From Vermamoeba vermiformis (taxonomy: Eukaryota > Tubulinea > Echinamoebida), in the NCBI GenBank assembly GCA_045837725.1, contig JBEWZL010000084.1:248001-312000 (forward strand): a DNA stretch of 64,000 nt, read 5' to 3'. Position numbers and translations under genes: made by a program. Shown in pieces: positions 11,482 to 22,444 of the stretch (positions within the stretch are counted from its first letter, which is position 1; each line of letters starts with the position of its first letter). The notes beneath the pieces are model-generated. The model was not told where the DNA came from, did not search any database, and saw nothing but the letters and a program-made list of their open reading frames with translations.

Positions 11482-12919
11482 CTAACTCGACTTATTCTCG
11501 ATAACGAGGTTAGCAACAATAGGGCAATGGTCACTTGCGGGTCTATCGCGTTCGCCGTTCTCGAGCACTTTGTAATCCTGCACGGTAATTCCTTTGCTCA
11601 CAAGAATGTAGTCAATCAGCATCGTATAAGCGTAGTTAAGTAGCTTAATATAGATATTGTTGAAACCAACAAATGTGGCTTGGGTGCTATTAGCGCCGGT
11701 ATTGACTAATGATAGGCCTAGATGTCGGATCAATTAGGCATCATTAATGACCCGTAAAGTGAGCTCAACATACCCCACTTCATCGCACAATTTGGGTTCG
11801 TGACTTCAGCTATTAGACCTTCGTGTGGCGTAGAATTAAAATCACCGGTTAAGATGCACGGGAGACCATTGGATATGGCTCGCATTTTTGATAATATCAA
11901 GTGCAAGCCGTTCTTGCGTGCCTCGAATGATTCGTAGTCCAGATGCGTGTTGAACACGAAGAATGGAGGTGCATTTCTATTGAATAGTCAGTATTTGTTA
12001 ATCATATCATATGAATTACTTACTTAGTTTTAGATCTGAGTTTGACCCACGAGCAGATCCTCGGCAAAGGAGCTTTCCAGGCACGAGATCCAGCAGTGTA
12101 CGGCGTCTCTGATAACCAAAACACGCCACACCCTTCTTGCTATATTAAACTAACGTTAAATATAATCATATCAAGGTATCGATAACTTACACTGAACAGA
12201 TCTGCTCGATAAAATATCGGCGAAGCTTCACCGCGTTGTTGACCGTCATCGCGGCCCCACGAAACATAATCAAATGCAGAGCCCACCCTTTGCTTAACAT
12301 ACTAAAGGCTTGCGTAAGTTTGAATTTCATTACGGTGATTAGCACTTACCGCTAGCTGATGGTGCAAGGGCTCTTGAAGGCCAAAAATGTCGCATCCTTT
12401 AACAATTTCTGAAACCTGCCTCAAAAATTATTAAATATTATAATTTTATAATGCTATGCATACTATGTCTTTTCGATGCTCCCAAGAATGTTTTCCGTCC
12501 TCTGGAGTGTCATAACGAATATTAAAACTCATGACCTACACAAAAATTCAATTTGATTATTAAAAATAAATAAATTAATTTACCTTCACCGCCAATGATT
12601 CTGGATAATTATACGTTTCTTTTCTACGATCAAATGCTTCAATAATATTCATGTCGCCATTATTTTCCAAAATTCTATTGTCTTCACTTTCCCAATGTAG
12701 GCTTCCTGATTGATCCTTAATGACAAACTTATATTCGATTCTTGTTGCTGGCAATTTAAATGCTTGAGCGGTTTCCCACCAATTCAACTGAGACCACTTC
12801 AGCTTGTTATCATTTGTGGGCATCCAGTTACCAAGTGCTGGAGTATTGCCGACTACGTGTACTGTTTGGCCGTAGCTTGTCTCGCAGTACACTCGAAAAA
12901 GCACATTTGTGGTCGTCAT
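11482..12919 (-). CDS. Endonuclease/exonuclease/phosphatase-family hydrolase with N-terminal CBM20 starch-binding domain
   Basis: About seven exons encode roughly 375 residues. Residues 1-105 are a CBM20 module: GNTPALGNWMP, an aromatic WWETAQAFKLP strand, IEYKFVIKD and WESEDNR are its typical sugar-binding and structural positions. The rest is a metal-dependent EEP fold: NIRYDTPEDG (metal Asn), IFGLQEP (metal Glu), FWLSETP, PRICSWVKL, FNTHLDYES (catalytic His), LTGDFNSTP (Asp/Asn pair), LIDYILVSKG and SDHCPIVANL (catalytic Asp-His). These match the COG3568-like group of EEP hydrolases found in bacteria and eukaryotes. No signal peptide is seen, so a cytosolic glycan-associated phosphatase or phosphodiesterase is possible; the true substrate cannot be read from sequence. 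The start at 12919 (MTTTNVLF) is preferred to an in-frame ATG five codons upstream. Confidence 0.85.
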
Positions 12920-13054
12920 GGTAAATTCGAACAAAAATATGTTTTATGCAGATACTTGCCATTTTTGGAAGTGTATCGGCTCTAGAAGCTCGGGAAGGTT
13001 GAATACTTTATTAAACATATTTAATACAAGTTGTCGCTTATTAAAAGAGCGTCT

Positions 13055-14319
13055 TTACATGTCGCACGGGTACAGTAGGACGCAGTTCCACCACGAGGTA
13101 GATCGCGGTCGTCGTTGTTCTGAACCTGATTTAAACATTAGATAGCTGTCTAATGATTCGGCGACGATATATTGTTAGTAACGCCGACGAGTATATTAGT
13201 ATATAGAGTTCAAATGTGACTTCTTACCTTCGGTCTCTGAATGATTTGTAGCTGGTTTAGGTGTGGGCATAGGAGCTAATTTCAACGGCTTAGCCTTCTC
13301 TTCTATCTCTCGCTGCTTGTGCTCGATAGGAAAATTCTTTTCGATCAGGTTGGCTAATACTAAAGAGAAAGTAACAATTAGAAACAGAGGGAAAGGAGAT
13401 CCGTTCCCAAAAGACTTGCTGCAACTGAATTATTCGTGTGAACTCTCAGTCAATTTCGCGAGTCATATTTAATACGTACCTATATTTATAGAATGGTTGA
13501 ATTCAGAGGGGTGGTCGAATAACTTGGCTCTGCATAACGGACAGTTCTTGCTGTATTGAAGCGACGAGATCAGGCAGTTTTTGCAATAAGTATGGCCTAT
13601 ATCCATAACGTTAGTAATATTATCCATATTTCCGCGTTAAATTTCTCAAAGAAATCGATAGAGCAAGATCGCGCAAGACCGAAACTGAATCTTACCACAG
13701 ACGGTTGTAATGGGCTGATAAAATAGTCTGAAACATAAGGAGCATTCAAAATCCGTCATGTCTAAGGGGTTTACGAAAGAGCAACTGCAAGGAACCTCGC
13801 CGTGCTGAGAAAATTTGAGGTCCTCGAATAATTCTGCATCCGAATCTGCTAAAGCGGAGCCATCTTCGGAGTCACTTGACCTACATAATTAATAAATCGT
13901 TAGCAATGTAGATTAAATGGCCAGAGGGTTAAATTTTCTGCGTTAAAAGTTCGCTGCAAAGCACCCGAATCTCATCCTAAAAATATTTGATACGCTAGAT
14001 TTTCTACGGCAACGATTCGTAAATTTGAGTGTTTTAAATTACAATTTATCAGGGTGTACCTTTTAATGATTCTGGAATGCGGCGATTGGGAAATTGACCG
14101 AATCGCGTTCGATGCGCTTTCTTGAGAAGCGAAAGCCATAGTCGTAGCCAAGTGATTGGAGGGCGAAGATGATAACGGAGATGAGGATTCAGCGTCAGAG
14201 GCATTACTATCAATTAATTCGGCGCTTGAATCAATTGGATGCGGCTCTACTTCGTCCAGTAACAAGGAAATGTTGTTAATGTTTCTGCCGCGCATGCGCG
14301 ATCGAATATTTGTTGCCAT
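13055..14319 (-). CDS. RING-finger protein with LONRF-type RING (likely E3 ubiquitin ligase)
   Basis: Five exons, about 260 residues. The N-terminus is Ser/Asp-rich and disordered-looking (residues 14-60). The C3HC4 RING spans an intron: FECSLCFRLFYQPITTVC joined to GHTYCKNCL and CPLCRAKL. This wording (ECSLC-x-RLFY-x-P-[IV]TT-x-CGH-[ST]-[FY]CKNCL) is closely that of LONRF1-3. LONRF proteins also carry a C-terminal LON substrate-binding domain; here the frame ends about 85 residues after the RING with a Pro/Lys-rich tail and no LON domain, and only about 135 bp separate the stop from the next gene. It is therefore a stand-alone RING protein or a shortened LONRF relative. Alternative 3' splicing cannot be excluded. 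Confidence 0.72.
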
Positions 14320-14839
14320 GATTGATGAGGTGAATATAAACAATGCAATAGAATATTATACAAGTATTTACAGGCTTTTTACAGGAGATTCGAAGGGTTA
14401 CCAAATCTGCACCCCCTTCTACCACTTCAAAACTATAATAGCTGGGTGTCTTGTGGTTGGTAATCTAAATTGATTTTGTTTTAAGATGAAAGGCACGCGC
14501 GAAGACAAAATAAAGCAGTTTGACCGCCAATTTTCAGCCAAATCCACAGGAAACTAATTCCGGCTCGATTTTCAGCCACACGTCACTTGACCTTGCCTAC
14601 GCAATTATCCTTTTCAAGTAACAATCTTTTTGCGCCTTAAACAAACTGCCTACTTATATTGTGTCGATCCAAGCCCTGATAAGTCGGTTGAATGATCGCA
14701 TGCATTGCAATGCAACAACGAGAACTTTAAAGCAATTTAATTTGCGGAATAAGGCTAAGTTAATGTACAAAAAGTCTCGATGCGAAATTTAAACCAACAC
14801 GAATCGGATGTGGTCTTCAAAAAATAAATAATTGGTTTC
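14320..14839. other. Intergenic region
   Basis: Lies between the start of the RING gene and the 3' end of the F-BAR gene, both minus strand. No coding sequence seen. It holds the RING gene's upstream region, including an AT-rich stretch just above the start codon. Confidence 0.45.
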
Positions 14840-17778
14840 TTATTCAATGACTTCGACGTAATTGCTAGGGAAGTTGCCACCAGCGCCCGATGAGTTAGTT
14901 CCATAGTACCATCCATCCTCTTCGCCTTGAATCTCCAAGATTTCGCCTGAACAGCAGATTAGCAAAAAAAGATCCGATCGAGCTTTTTTTGAATTCTCTT
15001 ACCTTCTTTAATGGTCAATTCGGTCTCATCTTCGGCATCGTAGTCATATAACACCTTGCAGCGCATTGTTTGACCCTCTTTAGGCACGACAACAGTGCTT
15101 CTGTTACCAGGTTCGCTTGCAGCTAAATAAAAAACAGATCCGGTTAATATTGATCGTAACGGATAAGTATTATACTGACAATAGTTGCTACCTTCTCCTC
15201 CGATAACCTCGACAAAGTTCGACGGGAAGACACCTTCATTGCCATCCACGTTTCGTCCTCGCCACCAGCCGCTCTCGTCTTTTTCAAGCAGCACGAGAAT
15301 ATCGCCCTCGCGCATTGACAATTCATTTGCTTCGGTGGCGTCGTAGTCGTAGAGAGCGCGCAGACGAGTCTGGCCGTCATCGTCTGAACAAAATAGGAAT
15401 TAAATTTAATTTCAAATTCAAATTAAGCCAAATTATAATTGTAATAGCATTCGCTAGTAAATATATAGAACAGCCAAGCAGCCAGTTTCTAATGGCGCTA
15501 GGAGTGCCATAGATCCGACCGAGATCTCTCGATCTCGCCGCTGATCCGAGCTGAAGGAAAATAACTTACTGCTGCTAGCAACAGATCCAGCGGATTGATG
15601 AGTAGGAGCAGGGATATAAGGCGTATGCGTGGGCTGAGCAGAGACCGGTCGTGAGTTCGAGTTGTTGGTCTCAGGAGGAGGTGTGGCAGGTGTGCTGTTG
15701 AAAGTGAGTGTCGGTGCTCTGTTGGCCGAGGTCTCGTTCTTCACTGAATTCATCGGCGCTGACACCGTCACTGGTGTGCTACTGTCCTTGGAGCTGCCCT
15801 TGCTCGCTAAAATAATCACCAATCAGTCGTTAAGCTCAAGGTTAAAACCTTCGTGTCAAAGTGTCCACGTACCTTTGGGCTCTTTAGGTGGTTTGTCCTT
15901 GCTGGCCTTGTCTTTCTTCTTCAAGAAGCTCAATGCGCCGCTAGACTTGCTGCCTGAAGTGGTAGGAGTAGGGGCTGAAGTCGAAGGGGCGGACACAGCT
16001 GAAGTGGGCGGTTGTTTCTTGTCCGCGGCACCGAGCGGCACGTAGAAATATTGTGATTGGTCCTAAGCCCAACAAATAAATAAGTTATGAAACTTTTGAG
16101 ATGAGACGAAACAAAACTTACAACGGTGGAATCGTAAGCGGCGTATTGGACGCGTGGTGGAGGATAACCACTGGGCTTGTTGACTGTAACAAAGGCACGC
16201 AAATCATTGGAAACATCGACTGCGTTGGCTTTGGTCTACAAAAGAACAAAACGAAGGTTAGTGACACGTGTAAACGGTCGTCGATTAGGCATTATTTGTT
16301 CGTACGTTAACTCTTCTGACGGCTTCGGAGACAGAGGGACCAATGTTCTCAGCAAAGTTGACGAGCTTGCAGAACACGTCCTTGGTTTGTGTCAGACGCG
16401 AGTTCTCGTGCGATTCCATTTGCTAGTCATCAGTTCGGTTAGTTTAGATTATTTAAAATAATTCATTGTAATAAGACGTACTTTCAAAATTGCGGGCATT
16501 TCGTTATCGTAAAATCGGTCTTGAATGGCCTTCAAATTGTTCACAGAGTGAGAATAGTCCGTGTCTGATTTGTCTGCTTTTTTAGTGGTCTCTTCGAGCT
16601 TCTTTTGCACCTGTACAAATATCGTTAGTATATTTGCATATGGTGCGTATACCAGTTAATAAACGAGATTGCACGAGATTTTAAAGCGGATCTAACGGAA
16701 AAAGTGTCTTACTTTAGGAACTGAGGACGAGTTGGCTTGTTGTGCCTTTTGTAATTCTTCTTTTGTTTTGTCTTCCATTTGTCGCATTTTAATGTAATCT
16801 TTTCGTTCCTAAACGATAAAATAATATTTTTAGCTCATAATTATTTCGGACAAGATCTGTAGGCTTAGAAATTCGTTTAATTCGCTTATTTACCTTCATC
16901 ATTTCATCTTGTGCGTGCAACAAATCCTTTGTTAATTTTCTTCCGTTGGCAATGGTCTACGAAGAAAAAAATTAGAACGGGAATTCAATTTGATCGAAAA
17001 AACAGTAAATTTCTGTATTTATCTCGATAATGTTGTGATAATAAATAAGACCTACCAATGCGCGGCCTTTTCGGTCTTCCGTAGTTTGTTTTGAGAAAGG
17101 GTCATGAACTTCAGCCAGTACTTTTTGAGCGAATTGAGCATGAGTATTTGCGATAGCTTCAAATTCGTTTTTAACGGTCGCCCAGCATTCATTAGTGGTT
17201 CTATATAATATATTAAATTAATAAATTATTCTTGGATCTTAAACTGCACAGATGAGGTCGTAAACAGATTTTGGCAGACGATCTGCATTAAAATTGTAAA
17301 GATACTTTTCGTTGAAAAATAATTCTGTAATAATGCAGAAATAATAGGAAATAAATTAATTGATATAAAGCATGAACCATTTGAGTTCAGATGGGACAAA
17401 CGGGAGGTGAAGTCGTTGGTATAATAGAAATAATTTCTTTCGATATTAAAATAATTATGTCATATATAAATAACACTATATTTACCCTGATTCTCCGTTT
17501 AAGTCTAGATTTCGAACTAATTTTAACAGCGAAGAAGAGTATGCCTCTTCAATCTCGTGCAGCTTCTTTAAAAATTTGGCGACTTCTTTTGAGAATTTTT
17601 CTCCATCTTCCGCCTTTTTAGCGACGACTTCAAAGCCGTTCTAGAATTTACAACGGGATTAGTCGTTGCGTTTTGAATCAAAACTCTAACAACCGGTTTA
17701 CGTGCAGTATAGCCGCTCAAACTATTAGTGATGAATATTATTATAATATGTACGTACCCACAACTCGTCGAAACTCAT
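14840..17778 (-). CDS. F-BAR domain protein with two C-terminal SH3 domains (Bzz1/syndapin-like)
   Basis: About eleven exons, roughly 550 residues. The first coding exon is only seven codons (MSFDELW). The N-terminal half is a predicted coiled coil with F-BAR character: EKFSKEVAKFLKKLHEIEEA and YSSSLLKLVRNL match the conserved A-x-I-E-x-x-Y-x-x-x-L-x-K-L core. Long charged helices follow, up to about residue 280. A Ser/Pro/Thr/Lys-rich linker leads to SH3-1 (LRALYDYDATEANELSM, GWWRGRN, GVFPSNFVEVI) and SH3-2 (CKVLYDYDAEDETEL, GWYYGTN, GNFPSNYVEVI), each with the ALYDY, WW/WY and SNY/F ligand-binding residues. F-BAR proteins of this layout bend membranes and recruit WASP/Arp2/3 actin regulators during endocytosis. 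Divergent from MTMR14 across 458 bp. Intron 16237-16306 holds a near copy of the recurrent CACGTG palindrome. Confidence 0.85.
16262..16271. repeat. Intronic CACGTG palindrome, partial copy
   Basis: TGACACGTGT within intron 16237-16306 of the F-BAR gene. Confidence 0.6.
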
Positions 17779-18236
17779 TTCGTTCGGAGCTGAGCTGTGT
17801 TGTCTCGGTGGTGGAAATTTTAATTTTACGAGTCTTCAAGCCTGTCAAACACCTTGTGGCGATTGGCTCAGTTCAAAATAGGGTGTCAATTAATAGGAAT
17901 ATCAGCTACGTAACTGCGGTGAGGCGTACATGGAGATAGTGCGGTAAAAATTGTTACGGAGGCATAAATCCACACATCCGGAGATTGCTCCTGATTTATT
18001 GCCCATTTAATCGATTTGAATTTAATTCTTACATACTTTAATACCTATTGTACCGTGCGGACATTTGCCAGTGAAGTTTCTGTTTCAAAAAATCTTTCCG
18101 TTTCAATTGGCCGGAAACGTGGCCACAAATTATTTGCACAATATCTGCGGAGTAATAACACTACGTATATATAACGTATTGGTCATTAATACGTTGTTGA
18201 CGTCACGTACAGTTCAGCTTCAGTGATCCGATCAAG
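17779..18236. promoter_or_regulatory. Divergent promoter region between F-BAR and MTMR14 genes
   Basis: A 458-bp gap separates the two divergent start codons. It contains the CRE-type palindrome TGACGTCA at 18198-18205, 32 bases before the MTMR14 ATG, and an AT-rich TATATATA-like stretch near 18168 flanked by ACGT. A bidirectional promoter is inferred from layout only. Confidence 0.5.
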
Positions 18237-21200
18237 ATGTCCTCGGTCTCTGATAGCGATCTCGACCATTTATTTACTTTTTTTGGTAGTCTGTCTGATT
18301 ATAGTGCCGCAAAAAAGAAAAAAGATCCTGAAGTACGTAATAGATACTATGAAATGTCAAATCCATTTCAATTTTGCGACAATATCTACCTAGCGAAATT
18401 TTTACGATATAAATCGATAACAGTATAATAAATAATATGAAATAATAGTATTTCTGTTTTTTCCGAATATTAGAATTTTTAAACGGTCTATTCAAAGTTG
18501 TGAAAATTGAATAAGCGTAGAATATTTTGTCTACTATTGGCACAATAATTTATATTAATATCTACTTAATGTTATTAACTGCTATGTATTCCAGCTGCAA
18601 GAAATACAAGACAGATGCAACGCACTTTTTTCAAAGGACTACATTATTCATCTGATTGAAAATAATCATTGCCATACGTACCCTCCCGAGATAGTATTCT
18701 TAGGCAGTCATGATGCTAGGGTAATATTAGATTTTTTTTGAATTTTTAAACGAACTTTCTGGTCTCAATGTTGCAATTTCGTTTCTAGGGGACCGAAGGA
18801 GATCCGTTCAACGCAATTCTCAGCCATGAAGAAACAGGTACTTATTTTCCCTATCTATCATATTTCCTCCTGCGGCAAGAAGTGGATCCGGATTTTTAAA
18901 GTTAAATATTTCCTATTTTGGGTTTGTTGCTTTAACATTATTATGCAGCTGTGAAAATGGAAGGAGAAATGCAAAAAAGCAAGAATTGTCGCTGCCGCCA
19001 ACGATTTCCAGGTACGTTTCTTATCCTACCGAAAACTAATATCAGATAACATCTGTGAATCGAATTTAATATTTAATTAATGAGAATTGTTGCATATTCG
19101 TAAATTATGTGTAATAATTGTGTTTTACGGCATTAATTAATGTTGTGGAACAGTTCCCGTGATAATGATCAACAACAAATATGTTTGCCGATCTGCTGGT
19201 CTGTCGGAAGCATTGGAGATCACCTTTAGGGTCAAAAGCGAGAATATAGGGTACTATAATATTACAATACTCTAACGTCCGATAAAATATAATATAATAT
19301 TTGTTGCGGATGTGGCACGTGCTTACAAACTTTTTCGTAGACATTCAGCTTCATCGGTAGCAACTCATCGAGAGTGGGATATATCATGGCTTAAGATGCT
19401 TAATATCAAATACATTTGCGATCTTATGGTCGAAGAGGCTGTTAAAGTGTACGTCATTGAGATTATTTTTTTTTCATGAACCAGATCTGCTTGGCGGGAT
19501 CTAGCAGCAAGCATGAAAATCTTATTAATTATCGTCATTATAGTTTGGGTTTTAGCGTTTGTTCTTCTGAGCGTACAGCTGAAGGCCACGGCAAAGTTTT
19601 TTACGTGTCTGGCATGCCCTATCCTGGTACGCATGAAACTGAAACACAACAAAATTTCTAACTATAATAACATCATATAGGTGTCAGTGCCTATGCCAAC
19701 TTCATAGAGAAGTTACAACGATGTAAGTCTAAGCGTTGCTATAAATAGAACATGATCTGACATATGACAGCTAAAACTGGTCCGTTGAAGATTACGACGG
19801 ATTATTGGAAAAAAGAACAAGCGACTGTTAGTATTTGCAAGCCTTTTACTCTTCCAAAGCCGTATAGCTGGGACCAATTCAAGCAATGGAGTGCTAGTAC
19901 GTGAGACTTAAAATTATTATTATTCATTCGATATTTTTTACCTAACATTTGTGTAGTCGAATTGACGCAAAACTACATGCGCTTCATTTTAAACTTGCTT
20001 CGCGACCCTGACAATACAGCTGGTGTGTTGATTCATTGTATTTCTGGTAAGATTATCTCGTGAAAATCACCTCGGTCGAGTCACTCATTCAATGTATTTA
20101 GGCTGGGACAGAACACCATTGTATATTTCACTACTCCGTATTCTTTTGTGGGCCGACGGTCAGATTCACAAGAACTTGTCAGCCGATCAAATGCTTTATT
20201 TGACGATTGCCTATGATTGGTTACTTTTCGGGTACGACAAAATTTTTTTAGACGCTTCTCGGAATTCAATTTTCTAATTAATATTGCTAGGCACGGCTTG
20301 TCCAAGCGCCTTAACAAGGGCTATCAGATCATGTACTTCTGCTTTTGGATCCTTGATTACCTCCGTGACGACGAGTTCAGTTTCCAATTCAACAAGCACG
20401 ACAAAGTGAACGAAGAGTTCCCTGAGACTATTGAGTACACCTTAGACCGACCTCCCTTGCCCAAGATCAGCAAGAACTATGTCAGCCCGACACTAGACAC
20501 GCACGACATGTTGTTCAAGAAGTACAACGACCCTAGCCTGCTTAAGAAGGCCAATAGCACGGCTGTGTTGAAGTCGCCGAAATCAAAAGACACCAATAGT
20601 GCTCTGACGCGTAACACGACTATTGCTCCGTTCACAAAGGACGAGTCAGTGCGTAACTCCAAGAGTGCCCCATCATCGCCGAGAGAACCTGAGACACCAA
20701 AGTTGGACGCACCAGCTCCGCCGACAGATACACGGGCCTCAAAAAGTTCCAGCAGTGACACGCACTTGGACTCCATTTTAACATCGAGCGAGACATCACA
20801 AATCAGTGAGTTGCAAATCAGAGTTGAAGAGCCAGCTGGTGAAGGGCAAAACAGTCTGTTCAGCAGCGATCTTTCCGACCCAACGAATGAACCGACTGGC
20901 GGAATTATTATTGACACGAGTCATAAAGGCGCTGAGAAGGAATGGGAACAAATCAAAAACAATCAAGACATTACTGACACTCAATCGCAAGTCTCGGAGA
21001 TAACTGGTCCAATTATAGACGACCGTGAAACCGTCACAATGGAACAATGGGAGAAAATGCAGCAAGGAAAGACTAATGGAAACAATACGAATGTCGACAC
21101 CCTATCAGAAGGACCTGTCATTGACGACCGTGAGACTGTTACGATGTCAGAATGGGCTAAAATGCATGAAGCGAAAGACACTTCCACCATTGACACACGT

Positions 21201-22379
21201 TCAGCGATCTCAAGCGATGACGGCAAGAGCCTAACTGTCCCTAATGAAGAGCCGCTACGCACTTCGTTGAACAGCGATCATGCTGCTGTTAACGCCGCCA
21301 GCAACAAGGCCCTGGATGCAATTAACCAGCTCAGCATGGACGACTTTGAGCACATTGAAAACAAGTCAGAGAAGGGCGATCACGTGGTCGATGAGCGCGA
21401 GACGGTGACCATGGAAGAATGGGAAAAGTTGCAGCAAGAAAAGAACAACGCGGATAATGCAGCAGCACAACAAACTAGGAAGAACTCGATTCCCATCAAC
21501 ATCCCTGACAATCTCAGCGACATCAGCTCACCGTTCAGTGACGTTAGTCTCGAGTTCGCGAAGAGCACGACGCCCAAAGCCAATCCGCTCATTGAAAGCT
21601 TGAAACTATCGAACAACTCACCGCGCCTGAGTGAGCAATTAGCTCATCTTGATGACCCGATTTCAAGGAACAGTCTCGCTGATAGTCCACGAAGCAACAA
21701 CAACGACTATTTGCCACGCGACACGAGTTACAAGCGCAAAGATAGCTTAGCCGAGTGGTTGGAATACACGCCTAGCCCTCCTGAGACTATTACAGTAAAA
21801 GTTGAGACTAAGCCTGAACCCGTAGTCCAAGTACCAGTAACGTAAGTGACCGATGCGCACGTGACACGTGTCACTAACTTCAATTCTATTTTTAGCCCTA
21901 CGAAGCCTACTATGGTGCCTAATCATCAAAGTGTAGTCGTAGATGAACGAGGTGATGATAAGTGGCTGGGTTGGGACATTGAAATTGACAGCGAGACGAG
22001 CAGCATGTCGGATCACATTGAAAAACTTGACATTAGTCCGAACGAATTTAATGGAGCCAATCATATTCCTGTGACGTTTTTCATGCACTTTAAGAAGACT
22101 GCGCCTACTGAAAGTCCAAGAAAGAGCAATACCAATGATATCTCCATGAGCGCAAGATCTTCCGATGAAAACGTTGATCCGGAAAAAGAACAAAAAAGAC
22201 GAGAATTGCAAGAGCGATTTGATCGTAAAATGGAGCGCACGCAAAGAATAGAACAAATTAGAGCTAAATTTATGATGTTCTATTTCAAGTGCATTCATAC
22301 AAAGTACTCGTTAGAAAAACGAAATCCGATCCGTTCATCATTTTTGGCTCTTATCAAGAACAATAGCAACCAAATGTAA
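18237..22379 (+). CDS. MTMR14: Myotubularin-related phosphoinositide 3-phosphatase (MTMR14/Jumpy type)
   Basis: About a dozen exons, roughly 1,050 residues. The catalytic signature is IHCISGWDRTPLYISLLR (C-x5-R), followed by LLWADGQIH, LTIAYDWLLFGHGLS and WILDYLRDDEFSF, wording specific to MTMR14 rather than other myotubularins. MTMR14 removes the 3-phosphate of PI3P and PI(3,5)P2 and restrains autophagy in animals. The large exon 20291-21842 encodes a long hydrophilic tail in which a motif of the form DDRETVTMEQWEKM occurs three times (21006-21059, 21111-21164, 21378-21431), with a weak fourth VVVDERGDDKW near 21930. The end (RRELQERFDRKMERTQRIE onward) recalls the conserved C-terminal helix of MTMR14. 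The last intron (about 21843-21896) is 54 nt and carries a 14-bp CACGTG palindrome. The gene converges on the ankyrin gene with only 65 bp between stop codons. Confidence 0.9.
21861..21874. repeat. Intronic CACGTG palindrome, 14 bp
   Basis: GTGACACGTGTCAC, perfect, central in the 54-nt last intron of MTMR14. Confidence 0.75.
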
Positions 22380-22444
22380 ATAAAGCCTTCCACTTGTAAT
22401 TAATTAGTGCTATTCTCAAATACTCCGGATTTGTTTCTGACATT

